Below are positions 25,897 to 34,932 of a stretch of 64,000 bases of DNA, piece by piece. How positions within the stretch are numbered: the stretch's first letter is position 1; the number at the start of each line of letters is the position of its first letter. Source of the stretch: Akkermansia muciniphila (GTDB lineage Bacteria; Verrucomicrobiota; Verrucomicrobiia; Verrucomicrobiales; V1-33); assembly GCA_945861415.1 (NCBI GenBank), contig CAMAUV010000023.1:1-64000 (forward strand). Direction: 5' to 3'. The translations under genes were made by a program, and so were the position numbers. The notes under the pieces are model-generated. The model searched no databases. It was not told where the DNA came from and saw only the letters and a program-made list of their open reading frames with translations.

Positions 25897-26895
25897 TCAA
25901 TTCTCCGATTCCGGTCGCGGGTCGCGGGAGAGGAGTTCGGTGAGGGCGTCACGGCAGGATTTTCCTTGGCAGAGAATGGCGTAGATTTGATCGATGATGG
26001 GAGTGCGCACGCCGTACTTCCGGGCGGCGAAGTATATGCTTTCGGTATTGGGAATCCCTTCTGCGACCATGTTCATGGCGGCGGTGATCTCATCCAGCTG
26101 GCCGCCTCTGCCCAGCATGAGGCCGACGTGGTGGTTGCGGCTGTGGGCACTGTAGCAGGTGACGATGAGATCGCCCACGCCGCTGAGTCCCTGAAAGGTC
26201 TCGAATCTCCCTCCGCCTGCTTTGCCTAGCCGGGTCATCTCGGCCAAGCCGCGTGTGACGAGGGCGGCGCGCGCGTTGTCTCCCAGTCCGAGACCTTCAC
26301 TGATTCCGGCGGCGATGGCGAAAATGTTCTTCACTGCGCCGCCCCACTCAATGCCGGCGACATCGTCGCTCGTGTAGCTGCGGAACCATGGGAGGGTGAA
26401 GACCTGTTGGAACTGGCGCGCGGCCTCGGCGTCCTTGCTGCCCACAACGGCCGCGGCAGCTAGGCGACGGCCGATTTCCTCGGCATGGTTGGGGCCGGAA
26501 AGTACGGCTGTGCCGCGTCCGGGCAGCACTTCGGTGAGAATTTCCGTCATACGCAGGCCGGTGCCTTTCTCGATGCCTTTGGTGCAGGAGAGAAGCAGCG
26601 CGTCTGTTCGCAGCCCGCTCTCCGCTAAGGCTTGCGCCACGCTGCGAAAGGCGCGTGATGGCACCACGAACAGCAGGGCTTCGGCTGTCCGCAAATCGGC
26701 CAGACTGGTGGTCGCGTGAATGTTTTCCGGCAGCGGGATGTCCGCGAGGTAGCGGCCGTTGACGTGATTACGATTGATGCCGACAGCGGTTTTTTCATCG
26801 CGGCCCCAGAGGGTGACGCGTTCGGCTTTTTGGGCGGCGGTGAAGGCGAGCGCGCTGCCCCAGCTTCCGGTTCCGAGTACAGCGATGTGTTTCAT
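25897..26895 (-). CDS. gpsA: NAD(P)-dependent glycerol-3-phosphate dehydrogenase
   Basis: A 332-residue cytosolic enzyme reducing dihydroxyacetone phosphate to sn-glycerol-3-phosphate for phospholipid synthesis. It has the N-terminal dinucleotide loop 'VLGTGSWGSALAF', 'LSGPNHAEEIG', and the active-site lysine segment 'EWGGAVKNIFAIAAGISEGL'. Full length. It overlaps plsY by 4 bases (26892-26895), so the two consecutive steps that make and acylate glycerol-3-phosphate are coupled. Confidence 0.97.
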   Translation of the reverse strand: MKHIAVLGTGSWGSALAFTAAQKAERVTLWGRDEKTAVGINRNHVNGRYLADIPLPENIHATTSLADLRTAEALLFVVPSRAFRSVAQALAESGLRTDALLLSCTKGIEKGTGLRMTEILTEVLPGRGTAVLSGPNHAEEIGRRLAAAAVVGSKDAEAARQFQQVFTLPWFRSYTSDDVAGIEWGGAVKNIFAIAAGISEGLGLGDNARAALVTRGLAEMTRLGKAGGGRFETFQGLSGVGDLIVTCYSAHSRNHHVGLMLGRGGQLDEITAAMNMVAEGIPNTESIYFAARKYGVRTPIIDQIYAILCQGKSCRDALTELLSRDPRPESEN

Positions 26896-27542
26896 TCGGC
26901 GGGGGATTTAGATTTACGGGTAAATTTGGGTTCTGTTCCGTCGATCATGCGCCGGATGTTGGCCCGGTGGCGCCACACGGCCAGCAGGCCAATGAAGCAG
27001 GCGAATCCCGCCAGCGGTGCCCCGGGGGCATCGTCCACGATGTGCAGCACTACCGCGGAAATGGCTACACCCAGCGCGGCGGCAATACTGGCCAGACCGA
27101 CGTAGCGGGTAGTGAAAAACGTTACCACCCATGCGCCCAAGCCGCAGAGCAGCGGCAGCGGCAACAGTGCCAGCAGGACACCGGCGCTGGTGGCAATCCC
27201 TTTGCCTCCTTTGAATTTGAGCCAGAAGGTGAAGTTGTGGCCGATGACGGCACCGATGGCTGCGGCGATGGATGGCCAGCTCTCCGGGATGCCGCTACTG
27301 CTACACAGATAGATGGTCAGAAACACCGGCAGCCAGCCTTTAAGCATGTCGAGCACAAACACCGGCATACCAACCCGTTTGCCCAATACCCGCCAGACGT
27401 TGGTGGCACCGATGTTGCCCGAGCCGTGTTCGCGAATGTCAATGCCCCGCAATCTCCCCGCGAGGAAGCCAAACGGCGTTGCCCCCATTAGGTAGGAGGC
27501 GAGGGCGGCGATAAGACAGGAGTGCAGTTCAGCGGATGTCAT
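26892..27542 (-). CDS. plsY: Acyl-phosphate:glycerol-3-phosphate acyltransferase
   Basis: A 216-residue integral membrane acyltransferase that adds the first acyl chain to glycerol-3-phosphate from acyl-phosphate. Family motifs are 'GSGNIGATNVWRVLGK' (motif 1), 'HNFTFWLKFKGGKGIATSAG' (motif 2, the phosphate-binding GGKG) and the C-terminal 'WRHRANIRRMIDGTE' (HR.NI.R...G.E). About five to six membrane segments are visible. It is upstream of and coupled to gpsA. Confidence 0.97.
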   Translation of the reverse strand: MTSAELHSCLIAALASYLMGATPFGFLAGRLRGIDIREHGSGNIGATNVWRVLGKRVGMPVFVLDMLKGWLPVFLTIYLCSSSGIPESWPSIAAAIGAVIGHNFTFWLKFKGGKGIATSAGVLLALLPLPLLCGLGAWVVTFFTTRYVGLASIAAALGVAISAVVLHIVDDAPGAPLAGFACFIGLLAVWRHRANIRRMIDGTEPKFTRKSKSPAE

Positions 27543-27604
27543 GGACCACGTCTATAGGCAGCGGGATCGCCGGACGTCAAGCCTGGCAACATTGGAAGCG
27601 TGTA

Positions 27605-28003
27605 TCACTTTAAGCCCGTGAAGGCCAGTAACTGATGATTTTCGCTGTCTCCAATATAAAGGGTGCCGTCCCTGTCCCAAAAGACGCCATGCGGACGGGC
27701 AAGCTGGCATTCGAGGGCCGCGCCCTCTTTTACCGGGCCTTTTTCCCCGTTGCCGCAAACCGCGTCGATGAGGCCGGTGCGCGTATCTACTATCCGGGCG
27801 CTGTGGCTCTCCGTGTCGGCGATGAATACGTGGCCGTCCGGGGAGATGGTGAGACCTTTAGGCCCGGCCAGCTGGGCGGCTTTGGCGTGGCCTCCATTGC
27901 CGCCGATTCCTGACTTTCCTGCACCCGCGATGTGCGTGAGTTTGCGCGACTTCAAGTCCGCACGGTAGAGCGCATTGCCCTCCCGCAGCGCGATCCACGT
28001 GTC
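27605..28003 (-). pseudogene. NHL-repeat propeller fragment fused to a DUF1552 stub
   Basis: The last 130 codons read as NHL repeats: 'TWIALREGNALYRADLKSRK', 'HIAGAGKSGIGGNGGHAKAA', 'GPKGLTISPDGHVFIADTES' and 'RPHGVFWDRDGTLYIGDSEN'. An NHL protein would normally have more blades and a signal peptide. Instead its frame continues upstream into an unrelated domain at about 28003, so only the C-terminal part of the original gene remains. The junction falls at a GDGD-coding stretch. Confidence 0.65.
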
Positions 28004-28280
28004 GCCGTCGCCACGCACTTTATTAGGGAGTCCTTTTAACGTGAGCAGATTCTTCTTGAACGGCTCCAGGGGCCCGAGGATGCGCTTCAACTCGAAGTTT
28101 TCTCCCCCGGCGTCGGGCCAGAACAGATCCGGCAGTGTGCCATTGGGAGAAAGCATGAGCACGAGGTGTTGCTTGGGTTTTCCGGCCTCTGCGGCGCGCA
28201 TTGAAGGCAGGCTGGATGCTAAGGGTAGGGCCGCGGCGAGGAGGCCAAGGTCACGAAGAAAACGGCGGCGGTGATCCAGT
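28004..28280 (-). pseudogene. N-terminal stub of a DUF1552 (TAT-exported) protein
   Basis: About 92 codons read 'DHRRRFLRDLGLLAAALPLA' (twin-arginine-like leader) and then 'LVLMLSPNGTLPDLFWPDAG', 'LKRILGPLEPFKKNLLTLKG', 'LPNKVRGDGD'. This matches the start of DUF1552 proteins, where KVRGDGDGH continues into hundreds more residues. Here it switches to NHL sequence. No start codon is found at the expected place, and the upstream frame is antisense-like junk against the cytochrome fragment. Confidence 0.65.
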
Positions 28281-28737
28281 TTCGGAGAATTTTCTTCCCA
28301 TCCTCCGGGAGCCGGGTGCCTGACGGCGGCATGGTGCGCAGAGGGGCGTGGGGCTGCGCAAGATTCTTGATCAGCAGGCTCTTGTCCGGGGCTCCGGGAA
28401 AGATGCGCGGCCCTAACGGGTGGTGGTTGAGCATCGCCTCCCGGTTGGTTAAGTCCATGCAACCCAGGGCCATCTGGGTGCCATCTTCGCAGGCCATGCA
28501 ATTGTGTTCCAAAATGGGCCGGACGTGTTTATTGAAATCTACATGCCAGCGCAGGGCTTCCGCAATGACAGCATCGGGCAGGATAGAGAGCCTTACGGGC
28601 CCAGTTTCGAGGTCCTCCACCGGGTCGGCACAACCGGTGAAGGTTAGAGCGAGGGCAAGGCCTGCAACAAAAGTGCGGGCCGAGGACACAGGAAACCCTC
28701 TGTCAAATCCATGCCTGATGCCAAATAGGATTTCCAT
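28219..28737 (-). pseudogene. Truncated cytochrome-type lipoprotein with altered heme motif
   Basis: A 172-codon frame starts with a lipoprotein-like leader ('FVAGLALALTFTGCADP') and continues 'HVDFNKHVRPILEHNCMACE', then 'GPRIFPGAPDKSLLIKNLAQ' and 'MPPSGTRLPEDGKKILRNWI'. It resembles planctomycete-type cytochrome c domains that normally carry CxxCH; here the motif is CMACE, so the axial His is lost. After 'LRNWI' the similarity ends and the frame runs over the DUF1552 stub. The domain would usually continue with GA.WP or a larger protein. A relic truncated by the same deletion is the simplest reading. Confidence 0.55.
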
Positions 28738-28840
28738 GGCCGTGGGGCTTCCAGTCGGTGTCGGGGAGATTCTCCGTTGACCCCCTGAGGCTGGCCATCA
28801 TAGGAAAAACTCTCAACTCAACAATATCCTCATTTCCAAC

Positions 28841-30040
28841 ATGTCACGCTCCTTTATTTTTTCCTCTGAATCCGTCGGCGAAGGTCACCCGGACAAAGTT
28901 TGTGACACCATTTCCGATGCCATCCTCGATGCCTGCCTGCGCGTGGATCCGAAGAGCCGCGTGGCTTGTGAAACTTTCGCCAAGAGCAACATCGTCGTCG
29001 TTGGCGGCGAAATCACCATCCCGAAGATCGGCCAAAAGAGCATCGGGGAAGTTATCAATATCGACAGGACAATCCGCGACGCGGTACGCGGCATCGGTTA
29101 TGTGAACGACGATGATATTTTCCACGCCGACAAGCTCTTCATCAATAATTACCTCACCACGCAGAGCCCCGACATTTCCCAAGGGGTGGATGCCAAAAAG
29201 GCGGCCGGCAAAAAGACTGCAGAGCAGGGGGCCGGTGACCAAGGCATCATGTTTGGATACGCTTGTGATGAAACGCCGGAACTGATGCCTGCGCCCATCA
29301 TGTTCGCCCACCGCCTAGGACGGGAACTCACGAGGGTCCGTAAGGCTGGAAAGCTCGCTAGGTGGCTGCGCCCTGACGCGAAGAGCCAAGTTTCTGTGGA
29401 GTATGTCAACGGCCGGCCTACCCGCATCATCAATGTCGTCATCTCCACCCAGCATGCCGCCAGCGCTACCCACGCGGAGATCGAGAAGTTCTGTATCGAA
29501 CAAATCATCAAAAAAGTCCTGCCCAAGAATATGCTCACGAAGGACACTGAGTATCTTATCAATCCCACCGGCAAATTCGTCGTGGGCGGCCCGCAGGGCG
29601 ACAGCGGCCTCACCGGGCGCAAGATCATCGTCGATACTTACGGCGGCATGGGCCGTCATGGCGGTGGCGCCTTCTCAGGCAAAGACCCCAGCAAAGTGGA
29701 CCGTAGCGCCGCTTACATGGGCCGTTGGATCGCCAAGAACATCGTTGCCGCCGGCCTCGCCACCCGCTGCGAGATTCAATTCGCCTACGCAATTGGCCAC
29801 CCGAAACCCGTGAGCGTCCATGTCGACACCTTCGGCACCGGAACGAAAAGTGATGACGCGATTCTCGCTGCGGTGCTCAAGGTGTTCTCCTTCAAGCCTG
29901 CCGACATCGTCAGGCAACTCAACCTCCTGCGCCCCATTTACGGCAAGAGTACCAACTACGGTCATTTTGGCAAGAATGATACCGACCTCACGTGGGAGGG
30001 CACCAGCAAGGCCGACGCACTGAAAAAGGCGGCAAAGTAA
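28841..30040 (+). CDS. metK: S-adenosylmethionine synthetase
   Basis: A 399-residue enzyme forming SAM from methionine and ATP. Motifs are '[20 protein letters not shown]' at the N-terminus, '[20 protein letters not shown]' in the middle, and '[20 protein letters not shown]' followed by '[20 protein letters not shown]'. Full length. The 103-base upstream gap shows no SAM riboswitch consensus and no strong Shine-Dalgarno. SAM made here feeds trmB and trmD in the same window, among many others. Confidence 0.98.
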   Translation: MSRSFIFSSESVGEGHPDKVCDTISDAILDACLRVDPKSRVACETFAKSNIVVVGGEITIPKIGQKSIGEVINIDRTIRDAVRGIGYVNDDDIFHADKLFINNYLTTQSPDISQGVDAKKAAGKKTAEQGAGDQGIMFGYACDETPELMPAPIMFAHRLGRELTRVRKAGKLARWLRPDAKSQVSVEYVNGRPTRIINVVISTQHAASATHAEIEKFCIEQIIKKVLPKNMLTKDTEYLINPTGKFVVGGPQGDSGLTGRKIIVDTYGGMGRHGGGAFSGKDPSKVDRSAAYMGRWIAKNIVAAGLATRCEIQFAYAIGHPKPVSVHVDTFGTGTKSDDAILAAVLKVFSFKPADIVRQLNLLRPIYGKSTNYGHFGKNDTDLTWEGTSKADALKKAAK

Positions 30041-30098
30041 GTGAGTGTTCGCCTTCATTGATTTGCACATTGATGGTTTGAGGTGATAGCGGAGAAGT

Positions 30099-30617
30099 AT
30101 GACATCATCAACTCCGCTCACTGGTCTGCGCATCCTCGTCACCGGCGGGACTATCGATAAGATCTACCATCCCACCGAGGGACGGTTGCGCTTTGAGCGC
30201 ACTCATGTGCTCGACATGCTCCAGCAGGCCCGGGTTCAGGTTTGTTCCGACTGCGTGGAGACGGTGCTTCTCAAGGACAGTCTCGAAATGCAGTACGCCG
30301 ACCGCGCCTCCATTGCTGCGGCCTGCGACCGGGCGGACGAAAAGCGGCTGCTCATTACCCACGGCACAGACACCATGGTGGAAACCGCGGCGCATCTTGC
30401 GGACAGGGTGCCCGGCCGGACGATTGTGTTCACCGGGGCGATGGTGCCATTTAGTGTGAGCCAATCGGATGCGCTGTTCAATTTCGGATTTGCTCAGGCC
30501 GCCGCGCGCCTTCTGTCGGCCGGAGTTTATGTGGCCATGAACGGCACAGTCTTTCCATGGGATCGCGTCAGGAAGAACCGGGAGGGCGGATGGTTTGAGG
30601 ATGTCGACGTGGCTTGA
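30099..30617 (+). CDS. Short asparaginase-domain protein (N-terminal domain only)
   Basis: A 172-residue protein equal to just the N-terminal domain of L-asparaginase. The first nucleophile-Thr motif is 'RILVTGGTIDKIY' and the second catalytic motif is 'LITHGTDTMVETAAHLAD' (TxGTDT). The C-terminal domain of standard 330-residue asparaginases is absent. Stand-alone short asparaginase-domain proteins of this size exist in several phyla, so this is probably a natural form rather than a truncation; the ending 'WFEDVDVA' looks like a genuine C-terminus. A good Shine-Dalgarno (ggag) lies 6 bases before the ATG. Activity on asparagine is unproven. Confidence 0.75.
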   Translation: MTSSTPLTGLRILVTGGTIDKIYHPTEGRLRFERTHVLDMLQQARVQVCSDCVETVLLKDSLEMQYADRASIAAACDRADEKRLLITHGTDTMVETAAHLADRVPGRTIVFTGAMVPFSVSQSDALFNFGFAQAAARLLSAGVYVAMNGTVFPWDRVRKNREGGWFEDVDVA

Positions 30618-30700
30618 GGATGTCTGGTGCCAGAACCCTGTTACGCCACGCTGCGTTTCTCCGCTTTCGTCCTGTTTTCCAGTGCCTACAGCACACTCTC

Positions 30701-31900
30701 ATGAAATTCCTCATCCTTCTCGCTCTCCTGACTGCCGGTGCTGCTGCTGCGGAATGGCCGGACATCATGGGCCCCAAACGCCGCGGGCATTCCAGTGAGA
30801 CAGGCTGGAATAAGGACTGGAATAATAAGGAGCCGGTCGTGCTGTGGAAAGTGCAGACGGGGCTGGGCGCTTCGTCCTGCGTGGTGTCCGGTGGTCTGGT
30901 CTACACTATGAGTGGCAGTCGCGACGGAACGGAAAGTGTGATCTGTCTCACTGCGGATGCCGGGAAGCAAGTGTGGCGGCAGACTTATAATTGCGATTTT
31001 GATGCACGCATGTGGCAGGGAGGCACCTCCACCACTCCGGTGCTGGACGGCGACCGGCTCTACAGTATGAGTTTTCGCGGCCAATTGTTCTGCTGGAATG
31101 CGGCCACCGGGGAAAAGCGTTGGGAACTGGATCTGGCGCTCAAATTCAAAGGTATCCAGCCGCACTGGGGCTGGGGCGGCAGTCCGCTCGTGGTGGGAAA
31201 CATGATCGTCATTGAGCCCGGAGGCAATGGCAGCAGCCGGGCTGCAGTGGACAAGATGACGGGCCGTGTTTTCTGGCAGAGCGGCAGTGACCCGGCGGCT
31301 TATGCGAGCCCCATTTTGTTTGCGAACGCGGCCATGCGCGGCGTCGCTTTGTTCAATGCCAGCGGATTGGTGGGCATCAATCCCCGTAACGGCACGGAAT
31401 TGTTCAGGTATGAGTGGAAGACGGCGAATGATGTAAATGCTTCCATCCCGGTGCACCGGGATGGCCGGTTCTTTCTTGGCAGCGCCTACGGCAAAGGCAT
31501 CGCTGTGGTGCAGCCCGACAGCGGCGTTATCTGGGAGGACACCAAGATTTTCCTGCAACTGCAGAGCCCTGTGCTCCATGGCGATCACTTGTACTTCGTG
31601 GCCGGCGACAACAGCAACCGGGCCGCTCTCCAGTGTCGCGAGTGGGCCACAGGAAAAGTGGCGTGGACACAGCCGCTGCCCGGCAACCGCGGGCAGCTTA
31701 TTGTGGCGGACAACCATCTCATTGTTTTCAGCGAAAAAGGCGAACTGATCCTTTGCTCGGCAAGCCCCGGCTCTTATAATGAAGCGGGTCGCGTACATGT
31801 GCTCAGCGGTCCGGCGTGGGCTGCGCCTGCGTTGAGCGATCAGCGCCTTTTCCTGCGCGATAATTCCGGCGCTCTCGTTTGCCTCGACATGCGGCCCTGA
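30701..31900 (+). CDS. Secreted PQQ-like (YVTN/WD) beta-propeller repeat protein
   Basis: A 399-residue exported protein with signal peptide ('MKFLILLALLTAGAAAAEWP') directly followed by 'DIMGPKRRGHSSETGWNKDW', the N-terminal signature of PQQ-binding-like propellers (outer-membrane assembly BamB-like or alcohol-dehydrogenase-like). Repeats include 'VVLWKVQTGLGASSCVVSGG', 'QLFCWNAATGEKRWELDL', 'GVIWEDTKIF' and 'ALQCREWATGKVAWTQPLPG'. No PQQ-ligand cysteine ring is apparent, so a structural or sensor role is as likely as dehydrogenase activity. The ATG at 30701 is used in preference to one 87 bases upstream because of the signal peptide. Confidence 0.82.
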   Translation: MKFLILLALLTAGAAAAEWPDIMGPKRRGHSSETGWNKDWNNKEPVVLWKVQTGLGASSCVVSGGLVYTMSGSRDGTESVICLTADAGKQVWRQTYNCDFDARMWQGGTSTTPVLDGDRLYSMSFRGQLFCWNAATGEKRWELDLALKFKGIQPHWGWGGSPLVVGNMIVIEPGGNGSSRAAVDKMTGRVFWQSGSDPAAYASPILFANAAMRGVALFNASGLVGINPRNGTELFRYEWKTANDVNASIPVHRDGRFFLGSAYGKGIAVVQPDSGVIWEDTKIFLQLQSPVLHGDHLYFVAGDNSNRAALQCREWATGKVAWTQPLPGNRGQLIVADNHLIVFSEKGELILCSASPGSYNEAGRVHVLSGPAWAAPALSDQRLFLRDNSGALVCLDMRP

Positions 31901-31911
31901 GGCCGTTGCCG

Positions 31912-34029
31912 TTAGAAGGAGACGCTTACACCGAGGGTGCCGCCGAATCCGGGCTCATTGCTGCCCGAGCCGTGGGAGCGCCATGCTTCATCCAGCAGGT
32001 TGTCCAGAGAGGCGGTGATGCTCAGGGAATCATTAATCCTCCAACCGACGCGGAAATTGATTAGCGCGTAGCCGGGGGTTCCACCGGGCGGGATTCGCTG
32101 GGTATCGGCGCGGTCCGCGGAATTGAGTTTATCTGCCTTGCTAGCGGCCGTGCCGGAGAGTTCCGCCCAAAATTTCGCGTCACTGCGCTGCCAGCGGATG
32201 CCTGCATGACCGATCACGGGCACCACCCGGCTCAGGGGTTCCCTCGCTAGGGTATTGCTGCTACCGGGAAACTGCTCCGCCTCACCCTCTGTCCATGTTA
32301 CACTGCCAAAGAGCGACCAGTTCTCATTAATCCGGTAGTCGCCAGCGAACTCTACACCCTGGACGAATCCATCACCGCCATTGGCCTTGGTCACTTCGAC
32401 ATTCGGTCCAACCATGCGGCCCGTGGGCTTGCGCACGATGAGGTCATCAATGGTCGTGTGGAAATAAACAAGACTGGCGCTGAAGTCCTCCTGCACTGTA
32501 CGCAGGCCTATTTCAAAGTTTAGAAACTCCTCCGGGTCCAGTCCCGGTGCGGCCGTTTCCAACTCGCTACTGCGGGCGCTGTCGAGGCGCGAGAGATCGC
32601 TCAGATTGGGCGCGCGGAATCCCTGGCTTACTCCCCCGTAGAGTTTCCAGTGATCTTCGGCATCCAGATCAAAAACCACCCGTCCACTGGCGGAGAACTG
32701 GGACCACTCATCGGACAGACTTGCCGCAGCGCGTGTCAGCGGGTCTTCGTAGCGCCCCACGTCCGCGTCCACCCGCGTGTAACGGCTACCAAAGTAAAAA
32801 TGCAGTCTCTCGCCCGCGGTGATCGCATCCTGCAAAAAGACGCCCAGCAGACCGTAGGTGCTGTCGTCCCCCACTGGGCCCTGAATACCCACGCGGTCAA
32901 AACTTCCATCGGGTCTCCAGAACGTGGACGCGCTGTCCACGGAGTCACGATAGTAGTCCGCCCCATACGTTAGGCGACCGATTGGCGTGTCGCTCGTCAG
33001 TTGCAGATCAACCCCGAGTGTGTCGAGATTGACTACCCCCGTATCACGTGCAGGCTTGGAGCGGACGCGGTAGTGCGCTTCATCCATTTCCTGCCATGAA
33101 AGCGTGAGTGTCGCGGTGTCGGCAAAGCCCTCCAACTTCTCTCCCGAAAGGCGCAGATACGACAGCGTCCGTTCCTGCTCGAACGCGCGCTGCCGGTCCG
33201 TACCGATGGTTGTTCCCTGCCATGGTATTCCAAATATGGTCGAATGAGTGCGCCAGACATCGTCCTGCTGAAGTTGCTGATGGACGGCGGTCAGCGTCCA
33301 GTGATCATCGAGGGTCACATCAAGACGTGCGTCGTGGGCCCACTCATCGTAGCCCGTGCGGGGCTGACGGCCGATATCCGCGGCGTCAACATTGCCAAAG
33401 GACCGCCATGATCCACCGAGGTGCAGCCCCCATTCGCCACCTTCCCCAAAGTTAAATTCCACGCGCTCCCCGTGGCTCTGCTCCGCCGTGCTTCCTCGAT
33501 AGGAAAAGCCACCGCTGTGAAACTGCTGCCCGTCTTCCACACTCCGCCAACCGCTGTCTTTGGTGAAGGCATTAAGCGTGCCTCCGATCGCGTCGCTTCC
33601 GTAGAGCACCGAGCCCTGCGACGGCAACAATTCGAGCCGGTCCAGCGCTAGGGGATCAATCGTGCTCCAATATTGATTCGGCCCCTCGCGGAAGGTTGAG
33701 TTATTGAAGCGAATGCCATCAATGAGAGCCAGTGTCCGGAATCCGGTGAATCCCCGGATGAAAGGAGAGCCCTGACCATTCGACGTTTTTTGCACATGCA
33801 CCCCTGGCAACTGCCGCAGGGCCTCTGGCAGGCTCCGCACCATACGTTCCTGCAACTGGCCGGAACTGAGCTGCCTTGCCGTGGACGGTGCGTTGAGAAT
33901 GTCAGTTTCCTGGCCCCGGGTGGCGGTGACCATCACCTCCTTAAGGCTGGTGACCGGCTCAGCCGCCAGAAGCTGGAGCATTGTAAATGGCAGCAAGTAT
34001 AGGGGCGACGTTTTGGCTGGTGGCTTCAT
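31912..34029 (-). CDS. TonB-dependent outer-membrane receptor
   Basis: A 705-residue outer-membrane active transporter. After a signal peptide ('LYLLPFTMLQLLAAEPVT') comes a TonB-box-like segment ('LKEVMVTATRGQE'), then the plug domain ('LPEALRQLPGVHVQKTSNGQ', 'PFIRGFTGFRTLALIDGIRF', 'LELLPSQGSVLYGSDAIGGT'). The 22-strand barrel ends in an aromatic-terminated strand ('GFGGTLGVSVSF', final Phe). The plug resembles the haemoglobin/siderophore-type receptors (TIGR01786-like), but the ligand cannot be fixed. It is convergent with the PQQ protein (11 bases). No Fur box or cobalamin riboswitch was recognised in the 270 bases upstream. Confidence 0.9.
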   Translation of the reverse strand: MKPPAKTSPLYLLPFTMLQLLAAEPVTSLKEVMVTATRGQETDILNAPSTARQLSSGQLQERMVRSLPEALRQLPGVHVQKTSNGQGSPFIRGFTGFRTLALIDGIRFNNSTFREGPNQYWSTIDPLALDRLELLPSQGSVLYGSDAIGGTLNAFTKDSGWRSVEDGQQFHSGGFSYRGSTAEQSHGERVEFNFGEGGEWGLHLGGSWRSFGNVDAADIGRQPRTGYDEWAHDARLDVTLDDHWTLTAVHQQLQQDDVWRTHSTIFGIPWQGTTIGTDRQRAFEQERTLSYLRLSGEKLEGFADTATLTLSWQEMDEAHYRVRSKPARDTGVVNLDTLGVDLQLTSDTPIGRLTYGADYYRDSVDSASTFWRPDGSFDRVGIQGPVGDDSTYGLLGVFLQDAITAGERLHFYFGSRYTRVDADVGRYEDPLTRAAASLSDEWSQFSASGRVVFDLDAEDHWKLYGGVSQGFRAPNLSDLSRLDSARSSELETAAPGLDPEEFLNFEIGLRTVQEDFSASLVYFHTTIDDLIVRKPTGRMVGPNVEVTKANGGDGFVQGVEFAGDYRINENWSLFGSVTWTEGEAEQFPGSSNTLAREPLSRVVPVIGHAGIRWQRSDAKFWAELSGTAASKADKLNSADRADTQRIPPGGTPGYALINFRVGWRINDSLSITASLDNLLDEAWRSHGSGSNEPGFGGTLGVSVSF

Positions 34030-34298
34030 TGTATGGGAAAATGGTGCGAAGTGCCCCTAGGGTTATTTACAAAGTCATCAAGAAACAATTAATTTGGTGA
34101 GTGATAGCGGATCGGGAAGCTCTGGAAAGTAGAGTTTCTCACTGGAATTTGCAAAATCCCCGGAAAAAGTGACTTCGGAGGGTAACAACCGGGAGGAATA
34201 TCCGAAAATCCCCCGCGCCCGGCTGCCCGTTCCCTGCCGCTCCATCACTGTTTCTCCTTCGGTTGCCTGCCGGGCTTCCCGTGCGAGGGCAGCGGGGA

Positions 34299-34838
34299 AT
34301 GGAAAAAGCGGAGGGCATATTGATCCGGAAAACGCTGCTCACGGACACCAGTCTTATTGTGCACTGGTGCACCCGGGAGCACGGCATTATCCGTACGGCG
34401 GCGAAGGGCGCTCGGCGGCCGGGCAGTGGGTTCGCGGGGAAACTGGATTTGTTTTACAGCGCCGACCTGATTTGGGTGAGGGCGAAGAAAGGGGATCTGC
34501 ACACACTGCGGGAGTGCGCCGTGAGCAGCTACCGGGAGGGCATTCAGAAAGACTACCTGCGACTATTGGCGGCGGCTTATTTTTCCGCACTGGTGGAACA
34601 GGTGGCCGAGAGTGATACGCCGGTGGACGGGCTTTATGGATTGCTGCGCCGGGGACTGGACTGGCTCCAGGCGCACACTCCGACCCGCAGGGAAGTGCTC
34701 TTTTTCGAGCGGGAAGTGGCTGCGGACCTCGGCATCCATGGCGAAGATGGCGTCAGCCCCATTACCGCCATCCGCGGAGTCTATCAGCGCATTCCTGCCC
34801 AGCGCGAGAATCTAATGCTACGACTGGGTGGGGGCTGA
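34299..34838 (+). CDS. recO: DNA repair protein RecO, short form
   Basis: A 179-residue RecO, which anneals ssDNA and helps RecR load RecA. The OB-fold start 'EKAEGILIRKTLLTDTSLIV' and 'EHGIIRTAAKGARRPGS' are typical. The helical part ('DYLRLLAAAYFSALVEQVAE') follows. It is shorter than E. coli RecO (242 residues) and lacks the C-terminal zinc-type cysteines, as in some other lineages. ATG 34299 ('MEKAEG') begins just before the first strand. Confidence 0.85.
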   Translation: MEKAEGILIRKTLLTDTSLIVHWCTREHGIIRTAAKGARRPGSGFAGKLDLFYSADLIWVRAKKGDLHTLRECAVSSYREGIQKDYLRLLAAAYFSALVEQVAESDTPVDGLYGLLRRGLDWLQAHTPTRREVLFFEREVAADLGIHGEDGVSPITAIRGVYQRIPAQRENLMLRLGGG

Positions 34839-34932
34839 GGAGCCCAGGTGAGAGGCCTGAGCGCAGCCATGCAGCAGAATTCTTTCGGCTAAGACCTTGC
34901 CGTCATCCGCTTTAGCTGGCAGAATTGCTGTG

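Noticed and set aside
28738-28840. SAM riboswitch upstream of metK
   Set aside because: The 103 bases lack the conserved core of SAM-I, SAM-II or SAM-IV type elements that I can recognise; no covarying stems could be built.
34030-34298. Cobalamin riboswitch or Fur box ahead of the TonB receptor
   Set aside because: No B12-box (GCCACT...) or Fur-like 19-bp palindrome was seen.
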